Source of the DNA: Candidatus Neomicrothrix sp. UBA7884
GTDB taxonomy: Bacteria > Actinomycetota > Acidimicrobiia > Acidimicrobiales > MedAcidi-G1
Length of the DNA stretch: 7,379 nucleotides
NCBI GenBank assembly: GCA_002501135.1
Contig: DLRQ01000068.1
Coordinates: forward strand, 1 to 7,379
Direction: 5' to 3'
The number at the start of each line of letters is the position of its first letter. The stretch's first letter is position 1. The notes beneath the pieces were generated by a model. That model did no database searches. It worked only from the letters and a program-made list of their open reading frames with translations, and was not told where the DNA came from. The translations under genes were made by a program, and so were the position numbers. This document shows positions 1 through 6,288 of the stretch, piece after piece.

Positions 1-1461
1 GCCATCCGCGACACGCTCGAACTTCTGTTGAAGACGTTTCCCTTGAGGACCTGCCCTGACACCAAGTTCAGGACCCATGAGAGAAGCGGACGGCCCTGTC
101 TCCTGTTCCACATCCAGAAGTGTTCAGGGCCATGTGTCGGTGAGATCGACGGCGATTCCTACAGCCGGATCGTGAACGAGTTGATCAGATTCCTCGAAGG
201 TGACTCCGATGGGGTCGTGTCCCGCCTCAGAACGGAGATGGAGGCATCGGCCGAGGCCCTCGACTTCGAGTCTGCGGCACGCCAACGGGACCGCCTGGCA
301 AGCGTCGAGCGGGTACTCGAACGCCAGGAGATGGTCGGCCCCGCGGGCGACGAGATTGACATCTTCGGTGTCGCCGGCGACGACCTCGAGGCCGCTGTCC
401 AGGTGTTCTATGTCAGGCATGGTCGGGTCGTGGGGCGCAAGGGGTTCGTGATGGAGCGTGTCGAGGATCTGACGCCGGCCGAGTTGATGGACGAGGTGGT
501 CTCGGCCCACTACAGGTTCGAGCCACCAAGGGGTGTTCCGCGCACCGTGCTCGTGCCAGACCTGCCCACCGAGACACCGCTACTGTCAGAGTGGTTGTCG
601 ACCGAGCGAGGAACCCGTGTGGAGATACGCGTGCCCCAGCGGGGGGGCAGGCGCCGGCTCCTGGAGACCGTGACGAGGAATGCTGACGAGGAGTTCCTCA
701 GGCACCGCCTCAAGCGCGCTACCGACCACAACACGAGAGCCAGGGCGTTGAACGAGTTGCAGGCTTGCCTCGGTCTCCCTGCGTCGCCGCTTCGCATCGA
801 GTGCTACGACATGAGCCACCTCCAGGGAACCGACTATGTGGGTTCGATGGTCGTATTCGAGGACGGAATCGCAAAGAAGACCGACTACCGGCGCTTCAGG
901 ATCAGGCACGTCGAAGGAAACGACGATTACGCGGCCATGGAGGAGGTGCTTACCCGGCGCCTCACCGCCTATCTCAAGGAACGTGAGCTGCCGGTCGCCG
1001 AGCGACCGGGACGGTTTGCGTACCCGCCGAATCTCCTGCTGGTTGACGGCGGACTCGGCCAGCTTGGAGTAGCTGAGCGTGTTGTTGCCAGCCTTGGCCT
1101 CGTCGACGAGATTCCGGTGGCGGCCCTGGCAAAGCGCCACGAGCAGGTGTACCGGCCGGGCAGCGATGAGCCGGTTGACCTGCCGAGGGGTTCAGAGGCC
1201 CTGTACCTTCTGCAGAGACTGCGGGATGAGTCCCACCGGTTTGCCGTGGCGTACCACCGCCAACTTCGCTCCAAGCGGATGACCGGGTCTGTGCTGGACG
1301 GCATTCCGGGCCTCGGTCCAAACAGAAAGAAGCGTCTCACCTCTGCCTTCGGAGGTGTAAGGGCCGTTGAGCGGGCTTCGCTCGAGGATCTCATTGACCA
1401 GCCCTGGCTGCCCGAGGCGGTAGCCGTGGCCATCTTCGACCGGACGCATGGCCAGAGTTGA
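1..1461 (+). CDS. uvrC: Excinuclease ABC subunit C (UvrC), 5'-truncated by window edge
   Basis: UvrC makes the dual incisions around a DNA lesion in nucleotide excision repair, acting with UvrA and UvrB. The frame is open from base 1 (first codons A-I-R-D-T), so the gene begins upstream; 486 residues are visible and roughly 130-160, including the GIY-YIG 3'-incision domain, are missing compared with the usual 610-650. Visible in order: four cysteines at nt 52, 97, 121 and 133 (C-x14-C-x7-C-x3-C), matching the Fe-S cluster cysteines described for E. coli UvrC; a UVR helix pair that binds UvrB (about nt 166-327, with the core LDFESAARQRD); the RNase H-like 5'-incision domain with Asp in ECYDMSH (nt 808), Asp in LLVDGG (nt 1045) and His in ESHRF (nt 1234); and a C-terminal helix-hairpin-helix DNA-binding region (from about nt 1285, IPGLGPNRKKRL). 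The TTG at 28 is not the start. It converges on the transporter gene nine bases away. Identification is secure. Confidence 0.97.
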   Translation, partial: AIRDTLELLLKTFPLRTCPDTKFRTHERSGRPCLLFHIQKCSGPCVGEIDGDSYSRIVNELIRFLEGDSDGVVSRLRTEMEASAEALDFESAARQRDRLASVERVLERQEMVGPAGDEIDIFGVAGDDLEAAVQVFYVRHGRVVGRKGFVMERVEDLTPAELMDEVVSAHYRFEPPRGVPRTVLVPDLPTETPLLSEWLSTERGTRVEIRVPQRGGRRRLLETVTRNADEEFLRHRLKRATDHNTRARALNELQACLGLPASPLRIECYDMSHLQGTDYVGSMVVFEDGIAKKTDYRRFRIRHVEGNDDYAAMEEVLTRRLTAYLKERELPVAERPGRFAYPPNLLLVDGGLGQLGVAERVVASLGLVDEIPVAALAKRHEQVYRPGSDEPVDLPRGSEALYLLQRLRDESHRFAVAYHRQLRSKRMTGSVLDGIPGLGPNRKKRLTSAFGGVRAVERASLEDLIDQPWLPEAVAVAIFDRTHGQS

Positions 1462-1470
1462 CAGGAGAGG

Positions 1471-2307
1471 TCAGCCGAGCGCGATCAACGCCGCCGAGGC
1501 GATGGCACCGAACATGCCAATTATCTGTGAGCGGCTCATCCTCTCCTTGAGAACCACACGGGCCAGGACCACGGTTGTGGCCGGATAGAGAGCCGCCAGA
1601 ACCGACACGAGACTCAGCAGGCCCGTGTTGACCGCAAGCAGGAGCGCAAGATTGGCAGCCATGTCGAACACGCCCGTCGCCACAATCAAGCCGGTCACGC
1701 CCTCTGTCCGTGCGGGAAGACGGGGACCACCGCGGAGGGCCAACAACGCAAGTGCCAGGAGAACTGATGCGATCCGTGCGCCGACCAACGGCCAGGGGGT
1801 GGTCTGGTCCTGTGCGGCGTCGATCACGATGAAGAAGGCGGCAAATCCAGCTCCTGCCAGCATTGACTCGAGGACGAGGCCTCTCGGTACTGCCGTGGCA
1901 CCACCGGGAATACGGGACACGAGGACGATGGCGATCAGGCCGGTCACGATTCCCACCATGTGAAGGGGCGACAGCTGCTCACCGAAGGCCAGCCCCCAGA
2001 CAACGGGTATGGCTGCCGAGTTGACGGCGGTGATCGGCGCGACGACCGCCATCGGGCCTCGGCCGAGACCCCGGTAGAGGAATGCGATGCCGACCATGCC
2101 GAAGGTTCCGGCGAGTGCACCCAGCGCGAGTGCGTCCACCGAGAACGCCTCGGCCATAAAGGGTGCGGCCACCAGGATCAGAACCAGTCCGATGATGTGG
2201 GTGGCGGCGACCACCCGAAGGACACTGATCCGCCTCGAGGCGAGGCCTCCACAGAAGTCGCCCAGGCCGAACAGGGTTGCCGCCAACAGGGCCAGTAGAG
2301 CTGCCAC
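1471..2307 (-). CDS. DMT-superfamily (EamA-type) membrane transporter
   Basis: This is a 278-residue, very hydrophobic protein with about ten predicted transmembrane segments (roughly residues 1-20, 31-51, 59-79, 85-108, 116-131, 148-164, 173-192, 204-225, 229-250 and 260-278). It shows the internal duplication of EamA proteins: AVNSAAIPVVWGLAFGEQLS (about 94-113) in the first half resembles ALYPATTVVLARVVLKERMS (about 239-258) in the second, each followed by a hydrophobic helix. Length fits the family (280-300). DMT carriers export or import small metabolites or amino acids, but the substrate cannot be read from sequence. The start is GTG at 2307; there is no Shine-Dalgarno, but TAGCCT lies six bases upstream, so the mRNA may be leaderless. 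It is divergent from the methyltransferase and convergent with uvrC, with no obvious terminator between the stop codons. Family call is firm, function unknown. Confidence 0.9.
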   Translation of the reverse strand: MAALLALLAATLFGLGDFCGGLASRRISVLRVVAATHIIGLVLILVAAPFMAEAFSVDALALGALAGTFGMVGIAFLYRGLGRGPMAVVAPITAVNSAAIPVVWGLAFGEQLSPLHMVGIVTGLIAIVLVSRIPGGATAVPRGLVLESMLAGAGFAAFFIVIDAAQDQTTPWPLVGARIASVLLALALLALRGGPRLPARTEGVTGLIVATGVFDMAANLALLLAVNTGLLSLVSVLAALYPATTVVLARVVLKERMSRSQIIGMFGAIASAALIALG

Positions 2308-2313
2308 GGAGGC

Positions 2314-2319
2314 AGGCTA
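2314..2319 (-). promoter_or_regulatory. Putative leaderless -10 hexamer of the transporter gene
   Basis: On the minus strand TAGCCT is followed by six bases and then the GTG start. It keeps the A2 and T6 positions of the bacterial -10 element, and its spacing would place transcription initiation at or within a base of the start codon. No purine-rich ribosome site is present. No convincing -35 is seen about 17 bases further upstream. This is inference from position and similarity to the rapZ arrangement. Confidence 0.45.
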
Positions 2320-2361
2320 GGAGCGTGGCCACACGTCGCACCCCCGATGTGCCACGCTCCT
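2319..2361. repeat. Perfect 11-bp inverted repeat between divergent genes, possible operator
   Basis: AGGAGCGTGGC at 2319-2329 is the exact reverse complement of GCCACGCTCCT at 2351-2361, with 21 bases between the arms. The arms are 32 bp apart centre to centre, about three helical turns, so both face the same side of the DNA. The left arm abuts the transporter's -10 candidate and the right arm covers the methyltransferase's. A dimeric regulator site controlling both divergent promoters is plausible. A transcription terminator is unlikely because no transcript should end between two divergent starts. Sequence fact certain, function inferred. Confidence 0.5.
2353..2358 (+). promoter_or_regulatory. 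Weak -10-like hexamer before methyltransferase start
   Basis: CACGCT ends six bases before the ATG at 2365, the same spacing as at rapZ and the transporter. It retains only A2, T6 and little else of the consensus, so it is a weak candidate. It lies inside the right arm of the inverted repeat. It supports 2365 rather than 2347 as the translation start, because nothing similar precedes 2347. Confidence 0.25.
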
Positions 2362-2364
2362 CCC

Positions 2365-3105
2365 ATGCAGGCCGACGAGGACCCGTGGGAGCAGCACGCT
2401 GCATGGTGGCAGGAGGGCTTCACCGAGGGTGCAGACGCGGAGTACGAGGAGCAGATCCTTCCCCTGGCGGCTGAACTGCTTTCCGGCTATGACAGGGTGC
2501 TCGACATAGGCGCCGGCGAAGGTCAGGTGAGCCGTCTGGCCAGCAGTGGCGGGTCGCCGTGTGTCGTCGGAATTGATGCATCGCTGGCCCAGGTCGCAGA
2601 AGCGCTGGAACGTGCCGGTGGGCCTGCCTACGCCCGCGCCGAAGCCTCGGATCTGCCGTTCGGGAGCGCAACCTTTGATGCCGTCGTTGCCTGTCTTGTC
2701 TTTGAACACATCCAGGATGTCGACGCTGCAATGGCCGAGGTGTCGCGCGTCCTTCGGCCCGGTGGCCGGTTTGCCTTCTTCCTGAACCATCCGCTGCTCC
2801 AGACCCCCCGAAGCGGATGGATAGACGACCATGTCCTCGACCCCCCGGAGCAGTACTGGCGAATAGGTCCCTACCTTGTCGAGTCCCTCGAATCTGAGGA
2901 GGTTGAGAAGGGAGTCTTTCTTCCCTTCGTGCACCGGCCGTTGGGCAGATACGTGAACGCACTTGCCGACAACGGAATGTTCATCAGGCGAATGCTCGAG
3001 CCGGCGCCGCCTGAGGGCTTCCTCGCACGGGCGACGCAATACCGGGCAGCATCCACCATCCCTCGCCTCCTTGTCCTTGTCTGTGAGCGTCCGGACACAA
3101 GGTGA
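2365..3105 (+). CDS. Class I SAM-dependent methyltransferase
   Basis: A 246-residue protein with a Rossmann-type methyltransferase core of the Methyltransf_11/UbiE-like type. Motif I, the glycine-rich SAM loop, is VLDIGAGEG (about residues 45-53); the acidic end of strand 2 is GIDAS (69-73); SDLPFGSATFD (95-105) is the motif II-III region; and VLRPGGRFAFF (129-139) is the typical post-motif. The following NHPLLQTP and the C-terminal 100 residues presumably form the substrate side; their specificity is not recognisable, so small molecule versus lipid or quinone acceptor is open. The start was set at 2365 because the upstream in-frame ATG (2347) adds six residues, MCHAPP, that look unlike a protein start and would bury part of the inverted repeat in the gene. 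The gene lies 31 bases before rapZ in the same direction, but rapZ seems to have its own promoter. There is no signal peptide or membrane segment, so it is likely cytosolic. Confidence 0.88.
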   Translation: MQADEDPWEQHAAWWQEGFTEGADAEYEEQILPLAAELLSGYDRVLDIGAGEGQVSRLASSGGSPCVVGIDASLAQVAEALERAGGPAYARAEASDLPFGSATFDAVVACLVFEHIQDVDAAMAEVSRVLRPGGRFAFFLNHPLLQTPRSGWIDDHVLDPPEQYWRIGPYLVESLESEEVEKGVFLPFVHRPLGRYVNALADNGMFIRRMLEPAPPEGFLARATQYRAASTIPRLLVLVCERPDTR

Positions 3106-3124
3106 GCGCCATCATGACCACCAC

Positions 3125-3130
3125 TAGAAT
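3125..3130 (+). promoter_or_regulatory. Leaderless -10 element of rapZ
   Basis: TAGAAT, a close match to TATAAT, sits six bases before the rapZ ATG. A partial -35-like GTGAGC at 3102-3107 precedes it with a 17-base spacer and overlaps the methyltransferase stop codon. No Shine-Dalgarno is present. Transcription would therefore begin at or next to the ATG, as is common for actinobacterial leaderless genes. Confidence 0.6.
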
Positions 3131-3136
3131 CAGGCC

Positions 3137-3985
3137 ATGAGTGACCTTTTGGTAATCACCGGCCTGTCGGGCGCAGGTCGCTCGGAGTTCTCCAGTGATC
3201 TCGAGGATCTGGGATGGTTCGTCATCGACCGCCTGCCCCCGGACATTCTCACCAAGGTGGCCGACCTGGCTGTCGGTTCCGAATCTCCGTGGGATCGTGT
3301 GGCGTTCGCTCTCAAGGCCGACACCGTCGAGGGTGACTGCCTCCGTGCGCTGAATGACCTGCGGGAAGTCTCCAACCGGATGCGTGTCGTGTTCCTCGAC
3401 TGCTCTACCGACGAGTTGGTTCGTCGCTACAAGGGCAGCCGCCGTCCCCACCCGTTCCCCGGGGCCTCTGGGATCGAGGCGGGCATCGAGGAGGAGCGGG
3501 CCCTGATGCAGCCGGTCAGGGCGGTAGCGGATCTGGTCATTGACACATCCGACATCAACGTCCATGACCTCCGCGACAAGGTGACCGAACTCTACGGCGG
3601 GGAGGGTGACCGTCCGATGCGCATCTCGGTCACCTCTTTCGGCTTCAAGCACGGCGCGCCCCGCGACACCGACATGCTCCTTGACTGTCGCTTCATTCCA
3701 AACCCGCACTGGGTCGACGAGCTTCGTCCCCTCAGTGGCACCGACACCCCAGTACAGGACTTCGTACTCGGTCAGGAGTTGACATCTTCGTTCCTCGACC
3801 AGCTCGAGGAGATGCTGTGCCGTCTGTTGCCGGCTTATGAGGCCCAGGGGAAGGCGTACCTGTCGATCGCCTTTGGATGCACTGGCGGCAGGCACAGGTC
3901 GGTCGCAGTTGCCGAGGCAATTACCGGGCGGCTCCGGGATCGCGGATTTGACCCGTCCGTCAGGCATCGCGACCTGGAGCGCTGA
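3137..3985 (+). CDS. rapZ: RapZ/YvcJ-family nucleotide-binding protein
   Basis: This 282-residue protein matches the RapZ (YvcJ, formerly UPF0042) family at its usual length of about 285. The N-terminal P-loop NTPase half shows the Walker A motif GLSGAGRS (residues 9-16), the family sequence DLEDLGWFVIDRLP (21-34), VVFLDCS (84-90) and RRPHPF (102-107). The C-terminal half carries SFGFKHGAPRDTDMLLDCRF (167-186), the NPHW motif (189-192) and GCTGGRHRSV (247-256), which in E. coli RapZ belong to the RNA- and glucosamine-6-phosphate-binding domain. In E. coli it directs GlmZ small-RNA decay and so controls GlmS; actinobacteria are not known to have GlmZ, so the target here is unknown. In most actinobacteria rapZ is followed by yvcK and whiA, both missing here. 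Start ATG at 3137 is supported by the -10 hexamer just upstream. Confidence 0.96.
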   Translation: MSDLLVITGLSGAGRSEFSSDLEDLGWFVIDRLPPDILTKVADLAVGSESPWDRVAFALKADTVEGDCLRALNDLREVSNRMRVVFLDCSTDELVRRYKGSRRPHPFPGASGIEAGIEEERALMQPVRAVADLVIDTSDINVHDLRDKVTELYGGEGDRPMRISVTSFGFKHGAPRDTDMLLDCRFIPNPHWVDELRPLSGTDTPVQDFVLGQELTSSFLDQLEEMLCRLLPAYEAQGKAYLSIAFGCTGGRHRSVAVAEAITGRLRDRGFDPSVRHRDLER

Positions 3986-4034
3986 CGCTGACGGGCACCA
4001 GCGGTGTGACAACTGACCATGCGGGACTGCGCGC

Positions 4035-4046
4035 CGGAGGCCTCCG
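4035..4046. repeat. 12-bp perfect palindrome upstream of gap
   Basis: CGGAGGCCTCCG is self-complementary, lies in the 126-base rapZ-gap intergenic region and ends eight bases before an AT-richer TAACAAT (4054-4060) that could be a -10 element. It could be a protein-binding site controlling the glycolytic operon. As an RNA hairpin it would give only a four-base-pair stem, so a terminator role for rapZ looks poor. Such palindromes can also arise by chance in GC-rich DNA. Confidence 0.3.
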
Positions 4047-4053
4047 TTTCGGC

Positions 4054-4060
4054 TAACAAT
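4054..4060 (+). promoter_or_regulatory. Possible -10 region of the gap-pgk-tpiA operon
   Basis: TAACAAT is the most AT-rich stretch of the intergenic region and resembles a -10 element, but no good -35 is found 16-18 bases upstream. Initiation there would leave a leader of about 45 bases that includes the Shine-Dalgarno. A promoter is expected in this gap, but its exact place is uncertain. Confidence 0.3.
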
Positions 4061-4095
4061 GCAGGTAACCATTGAACTGGTGGCCACAGCGCCCC

Positions 4096-4101
4096 GGGAG
4101 G
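4096..4101 (+). promoter_or_regulatory. Shine-Dalgarno of gap
   Basis: GGGAGG lies ten bases before the gap ATG at 4112. It fixes the start and marks gap as a leadered gene, unlike rapZ. Confidence 0.6.
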
Positions 4102-4111
4102 CAACATCGTC

Positions 4112-5149
4112 ATGAGCGTACGTGTAGGTGTCAACGGTTTCGGCAGGATCGGTAGGAACTTTCTGAGGGCCGCCCGCGCCTCTGGAGCGCCGATCGAGTT
4201 CGTGGCAGTGAACGACCTGGGCGCCATCGAGACCATGGCCTTCCTGCTGGCAAATGACTCGGTTCATGGCCGCCTCGGGGCCCGTGTCCGGGCAACTCGC
4301 AACGGAATCACGGTCGATGGTCACAAGATCGCCGTCTTGTCGGAGCGGAACCCGGCTGATCTGCCCTGGGGGGACCTCGGGGTGGATGTGGTCATCGAGT
4401 CCACTGGCATCTTCACCTCGAGGGAGAAGGCGGGTATGCACCTAGAGGCAGGGGCGAAGAAGGTCATCATCTCGGCTCCATCCGGTGATGCCGATGCAAC
4501 GTTCGTCGTGGGCGTGAACGACGACTCCTACGACCCTGCCAAGCACCACGTGGTCTCCAACGCCTCGTGCACCACTAACTGCTTCGTGCCGATGATCAAG
4601 GTCCTCGACGACAAGTTCGGGGTTGAGCAGGGTTTCATGACCACCACGCACGCATACACCGGAGACCAGAGCCTGGTGGACGGACCTCACAGCGACCTGC
4701 GCAGGGCAAGGGCTGCAGCGGTGAACATTGTTCCAACCTCAACGGGTGCTGCCCGTGCGACGAGCCTGGTGATGCCCAAGATGAAGGGGCGCCTGGACGG
4801 GATTTCGCTGCGGGTGCCCATTCCCGACGGTTCTGTGACCGACTTCGTCGGCACCCTGAAGAAGAAGGCCACGGTCGAGCAGGTCAACGCCGCCTACGCC
4901 GCCGCCGCCCGCAAGGGCCCCCTGGCGAAGGTCCTGGACTACAGCGAGGAACCGCTCGTCTCAGCCGACATCGTCGGCCGCCCGGCGTCGTGCACGATCG
5001 ACGCAGGCCTGACCATGGCCAACGGCACGCTGGTCAAGGTCTGCGGCTGGTACGACAATGAGATGGGCTATTCGACGCGGCTCGTGGACCTGACACGCAT
5101 CGTCGGCACCCGTCGCACGAAAATTGCCCGAAAGGCCGGACGCAAGTAG
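4112..5149 (+). CDS. gap: Glyceraldehyde-3-phosphate dehydrogenase, type I
   Basis: This cytosolic enzyme oxidises glyceraldehyde-3-phosphate with NAD+ and phosphate to 1,3-bisphosphoglycerate. Its 345 residues begin with the NAD-binding Rossmann loop GVNGFGRIG (6-14). Asp35 in VND favours NAD over NADP. The catalytic cysteine is Cys153 in SNASCTTNC, with the partner His180 in TTTHAYTGDQ; the phosphate-site PTSTGAA (208-214) and the C-terminal WYDNEMGYSTRLVDL are intact. It is slightly longer than usual (330-337) because of a basic tail, GTRRTKIARKAGRK (332-345), beyond the normal fold end. It is first in the gap-pgk-tpiA operon: pgk starts five bases after its stop. Start ATG at 4112 is supported by the GGGAGG ribosome site and by the canonical MSVRVGVNGFGR opening. 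No active-site residue looks altered, so it should work in glycolysis and possibly gluconeogenesis. Confidence 0.98.
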   Translation: MSVRVGVNGFGRIGRNFLRAARASGAPIEFVAVNDLGAIETMAFLLANDSVHGRLGARVRATRNGITVDGHKIAVLSERNPADLPWGDLGVDVVIESTGIFTSREKAGMHLEAGAKKVIISAPSGDADATFVVGVNDDSYDPAKHHVVSNASCTTNCFVPMIKVLDDKFGVEQGFMTTTHAYTGDQSLVDGPHSDLRRARAAAVNIVPTSTGAARATSLVMPKMKGRLDGISLRVPIPDGSVTDFVGTLKKKATVEQVNAAYAAAARKGPLAKVLDYSEEPLVSADIVGRPASCTIDAGLTMANGTLVKVCGWYDNEMGYSTRLVDLTRIVGTRRTKIARKAGRK

Positions 5150-5154
5150 ACACG

Positions 5155-6288
5155 GTGGAACTGCCCGAACTCGAGGACCTGGGCGACCTGGCCGGTCGCA
5201 GTGTGCTGGTGCGGTGTGACTTCAACGTCCCACTGGCCGGTGGCGAGATACAGGACGACCTACGTATCAGGGCGTCCCTTCCCACCCTGTCCTACCTCGT
5301 CGACGCCGGGGCACAGGTAACGGCATGCTCGCATCTGGGCCGCCCAAATGGAGAGCCAGATCCTGAGTTCTCAATGGAACCAGTTCGCAGGCGGTTGGCT
5401 GACCTGGCACCAGGGGTCGGTCTGCTTGAGAACCTCAGGTTCGATCCAGGCGAGACGTGCAACTCGGCGACATTCGTGGAGGCCCTGGTTGAGGGCCATG
5501 ACGCCTACGTGAATGACGCCTTCGGGGCCTCCCACCGGAGCCACGCCTCTGTAGTTGGCCCGCCGATGTTCCTACCGTCGGCCGCCGGGCGCCTGCTGGC
5601 AAGGGAGGTCCGGGTGCTTGGAAACCTCAGGGCAGCGCCGAGGCGGCCCTTCCTTGCGATCCTCGGCGGCGCCAAGGTGAGCGACAAGCTGGCGGTGATC
5701 GAGGCCCTCCTCGAAGTGGTGGATGAACTCATCGTCGGTGGCGGAATGTGCTTCACCTTTCTGGCTGCAGGGGGTGCCAGTGTCGGGGCGTCCCTGTTCG
5801 AGGAGGACATGGTCGAGGAGTGCGCCCGCCTGTTGGATTCCGGTGCACCCATTCGGCTCCCGATCGATATCACTGCCCTCGGGTCGGGCGGCGTCATCGG
5901 AAACCCCTCCGCAGGCGGCGAGGTGCGACAGGTCGGCACCTCGATGCCCGAAGGCTGGATGGGCCTCGATATCGGCCCGGGGTCCGCAGTGGAGTTCTGT
6001 GATCAGATTGCAGAGGCGCGAACGGTCCTGTGGAACGGTCCCATGGGTGTGTTCGAGGATGCCCGCTTCGCCGCCGGCACCCGTACCGTTGCCGAGGCGG
6101 TAGCTGACTGCCGTGGTTTCACGGTCGTCGGCGGTGGAGACAGCGCCGCTGCTGCCCGGATGTTTGGCGTTGACGACAGGATCGACCACGTGTCCACCGG
6201 TGGGGGAGCGGCGCTGGAACTGATCGAGAAGGGTGACCTGCCGGGCCTTGCGGCCCTACGGGCCGGAGTTGAGAGGAGTCTAGGGTGA
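5155..6288 (+). CDS. pgk: Phosphoglycerate kinase
   Basis: Transfers the acyl phosphate of 1,3-bisphosphoglycerate to ADP, giving 3-phosphoglycerate and ATP. Key features in order: VRCDFNVPL (19-27); substrate-binding DDLRIR with Arg37 (34-39); SHLGRP (59-64); LLENLRFDPGE (90-100); YVNDAFGASHRSHAS (118-132); the nucleotide-site lysines of GGAKVSDK (171-178); LIVGGGMCFTFL (192-203); LWNGPMGVFE (292-301); GGGDS (326-330); and the hinge HVSTGGGA (345-352). At 377 residues it is about 20 shorter than typical bacterial PGK. The deficit lies mainly between RRRLADL and LLENLRF, in the N-terminal domain, where most PGKs have an extra segment; catalytic motifs are untouched. The GTG start at 5155 lies five bases after the gap stop with no clear ribosome site, so translation is probably coupled to gap. 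Its last four bases overlap the tpiA start. Confidence 0.97.
   Translation: MELPELEDLGDLAGRSVLVRCDFNVPLAGGEIQDDLRIRASLPTLSYLVDAGAQVTACSHLGRPNGEPDPEFSMEPVRRRLADLAPGVGLLENLRFDPGETCNSATFVEALVEGHDAYVNDAFGASHRSHASVVGPPMFLPSAAGRLLAREVRVLGNLRAAPRRPFLAILGGAKVSDKLAVIEALLEVVDELIVGGGMCFTFLAAGGASVGASLFEEDMVEECARLLDSGAPIRLPIDITALGSGGVIGNPSAGGEVRQVGTSMPEGWMGLDIGPGSAVEFCDQIAEARTVLWNGPMGVFEDARFAAGTRTVAEAVADCRGFTVVGGGDSAAAARMFGVDDRIDHVSTGGGAALELIEKGDLPGLAALRAGVERSLG
6271..6278 (+). promoter_or_regulatory. Shine-Dalgarno of tpiA
   Basis: GAGAGGAG lies inside the end of pgk, six bases before the GTG start of tpiA. It decides this unusual start, which overlaps the pgk stop as GTGA. Confidence 0.7.

Noticed and set aside
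28..30. TTG as the start of uvrC
   Set aside because: The frame is open to base 1 and the preceding codons A-I-R-D-T-L-E-L-L match the conserved UvrC sequence, so the gene starts outside the window.
644..650. Run of seven G within uvrC as a frameshift or phase-variation tract
   Set aside because: The reading frame continues intact through it with conserved UvrC motifs downstream, and a short G run is expected in such GC-rich DNA.
1462..1470. Bidirectional terminator between uvrC and the transporter
   Set aside because: Only nine bases separate the stop codons and no inverted repeat is visible around them.
2319..2361. Inverted repeat as a transcription terminator or IS end
   Set aside because: It lies between divergent gene starts, has no T-tract, and there is no transposase or target-site duplication nearby.
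2347..2364. Upstream ATG as methyltransferase start
   Set aside because: It adds MCHAPP, overlaps the inverted repeat, and has neither ribosome site nor -10 element; 2365 fits better. It cannot be fully excluded.
2984..4441. Long (485-codon) open frame on the minus strand
   Set aside because: It lies opposite rapZ, the end of the methyltransferase and the start of gap. Its translation shows no family motif and is explained by GC-rich third-position bias of the real genes.
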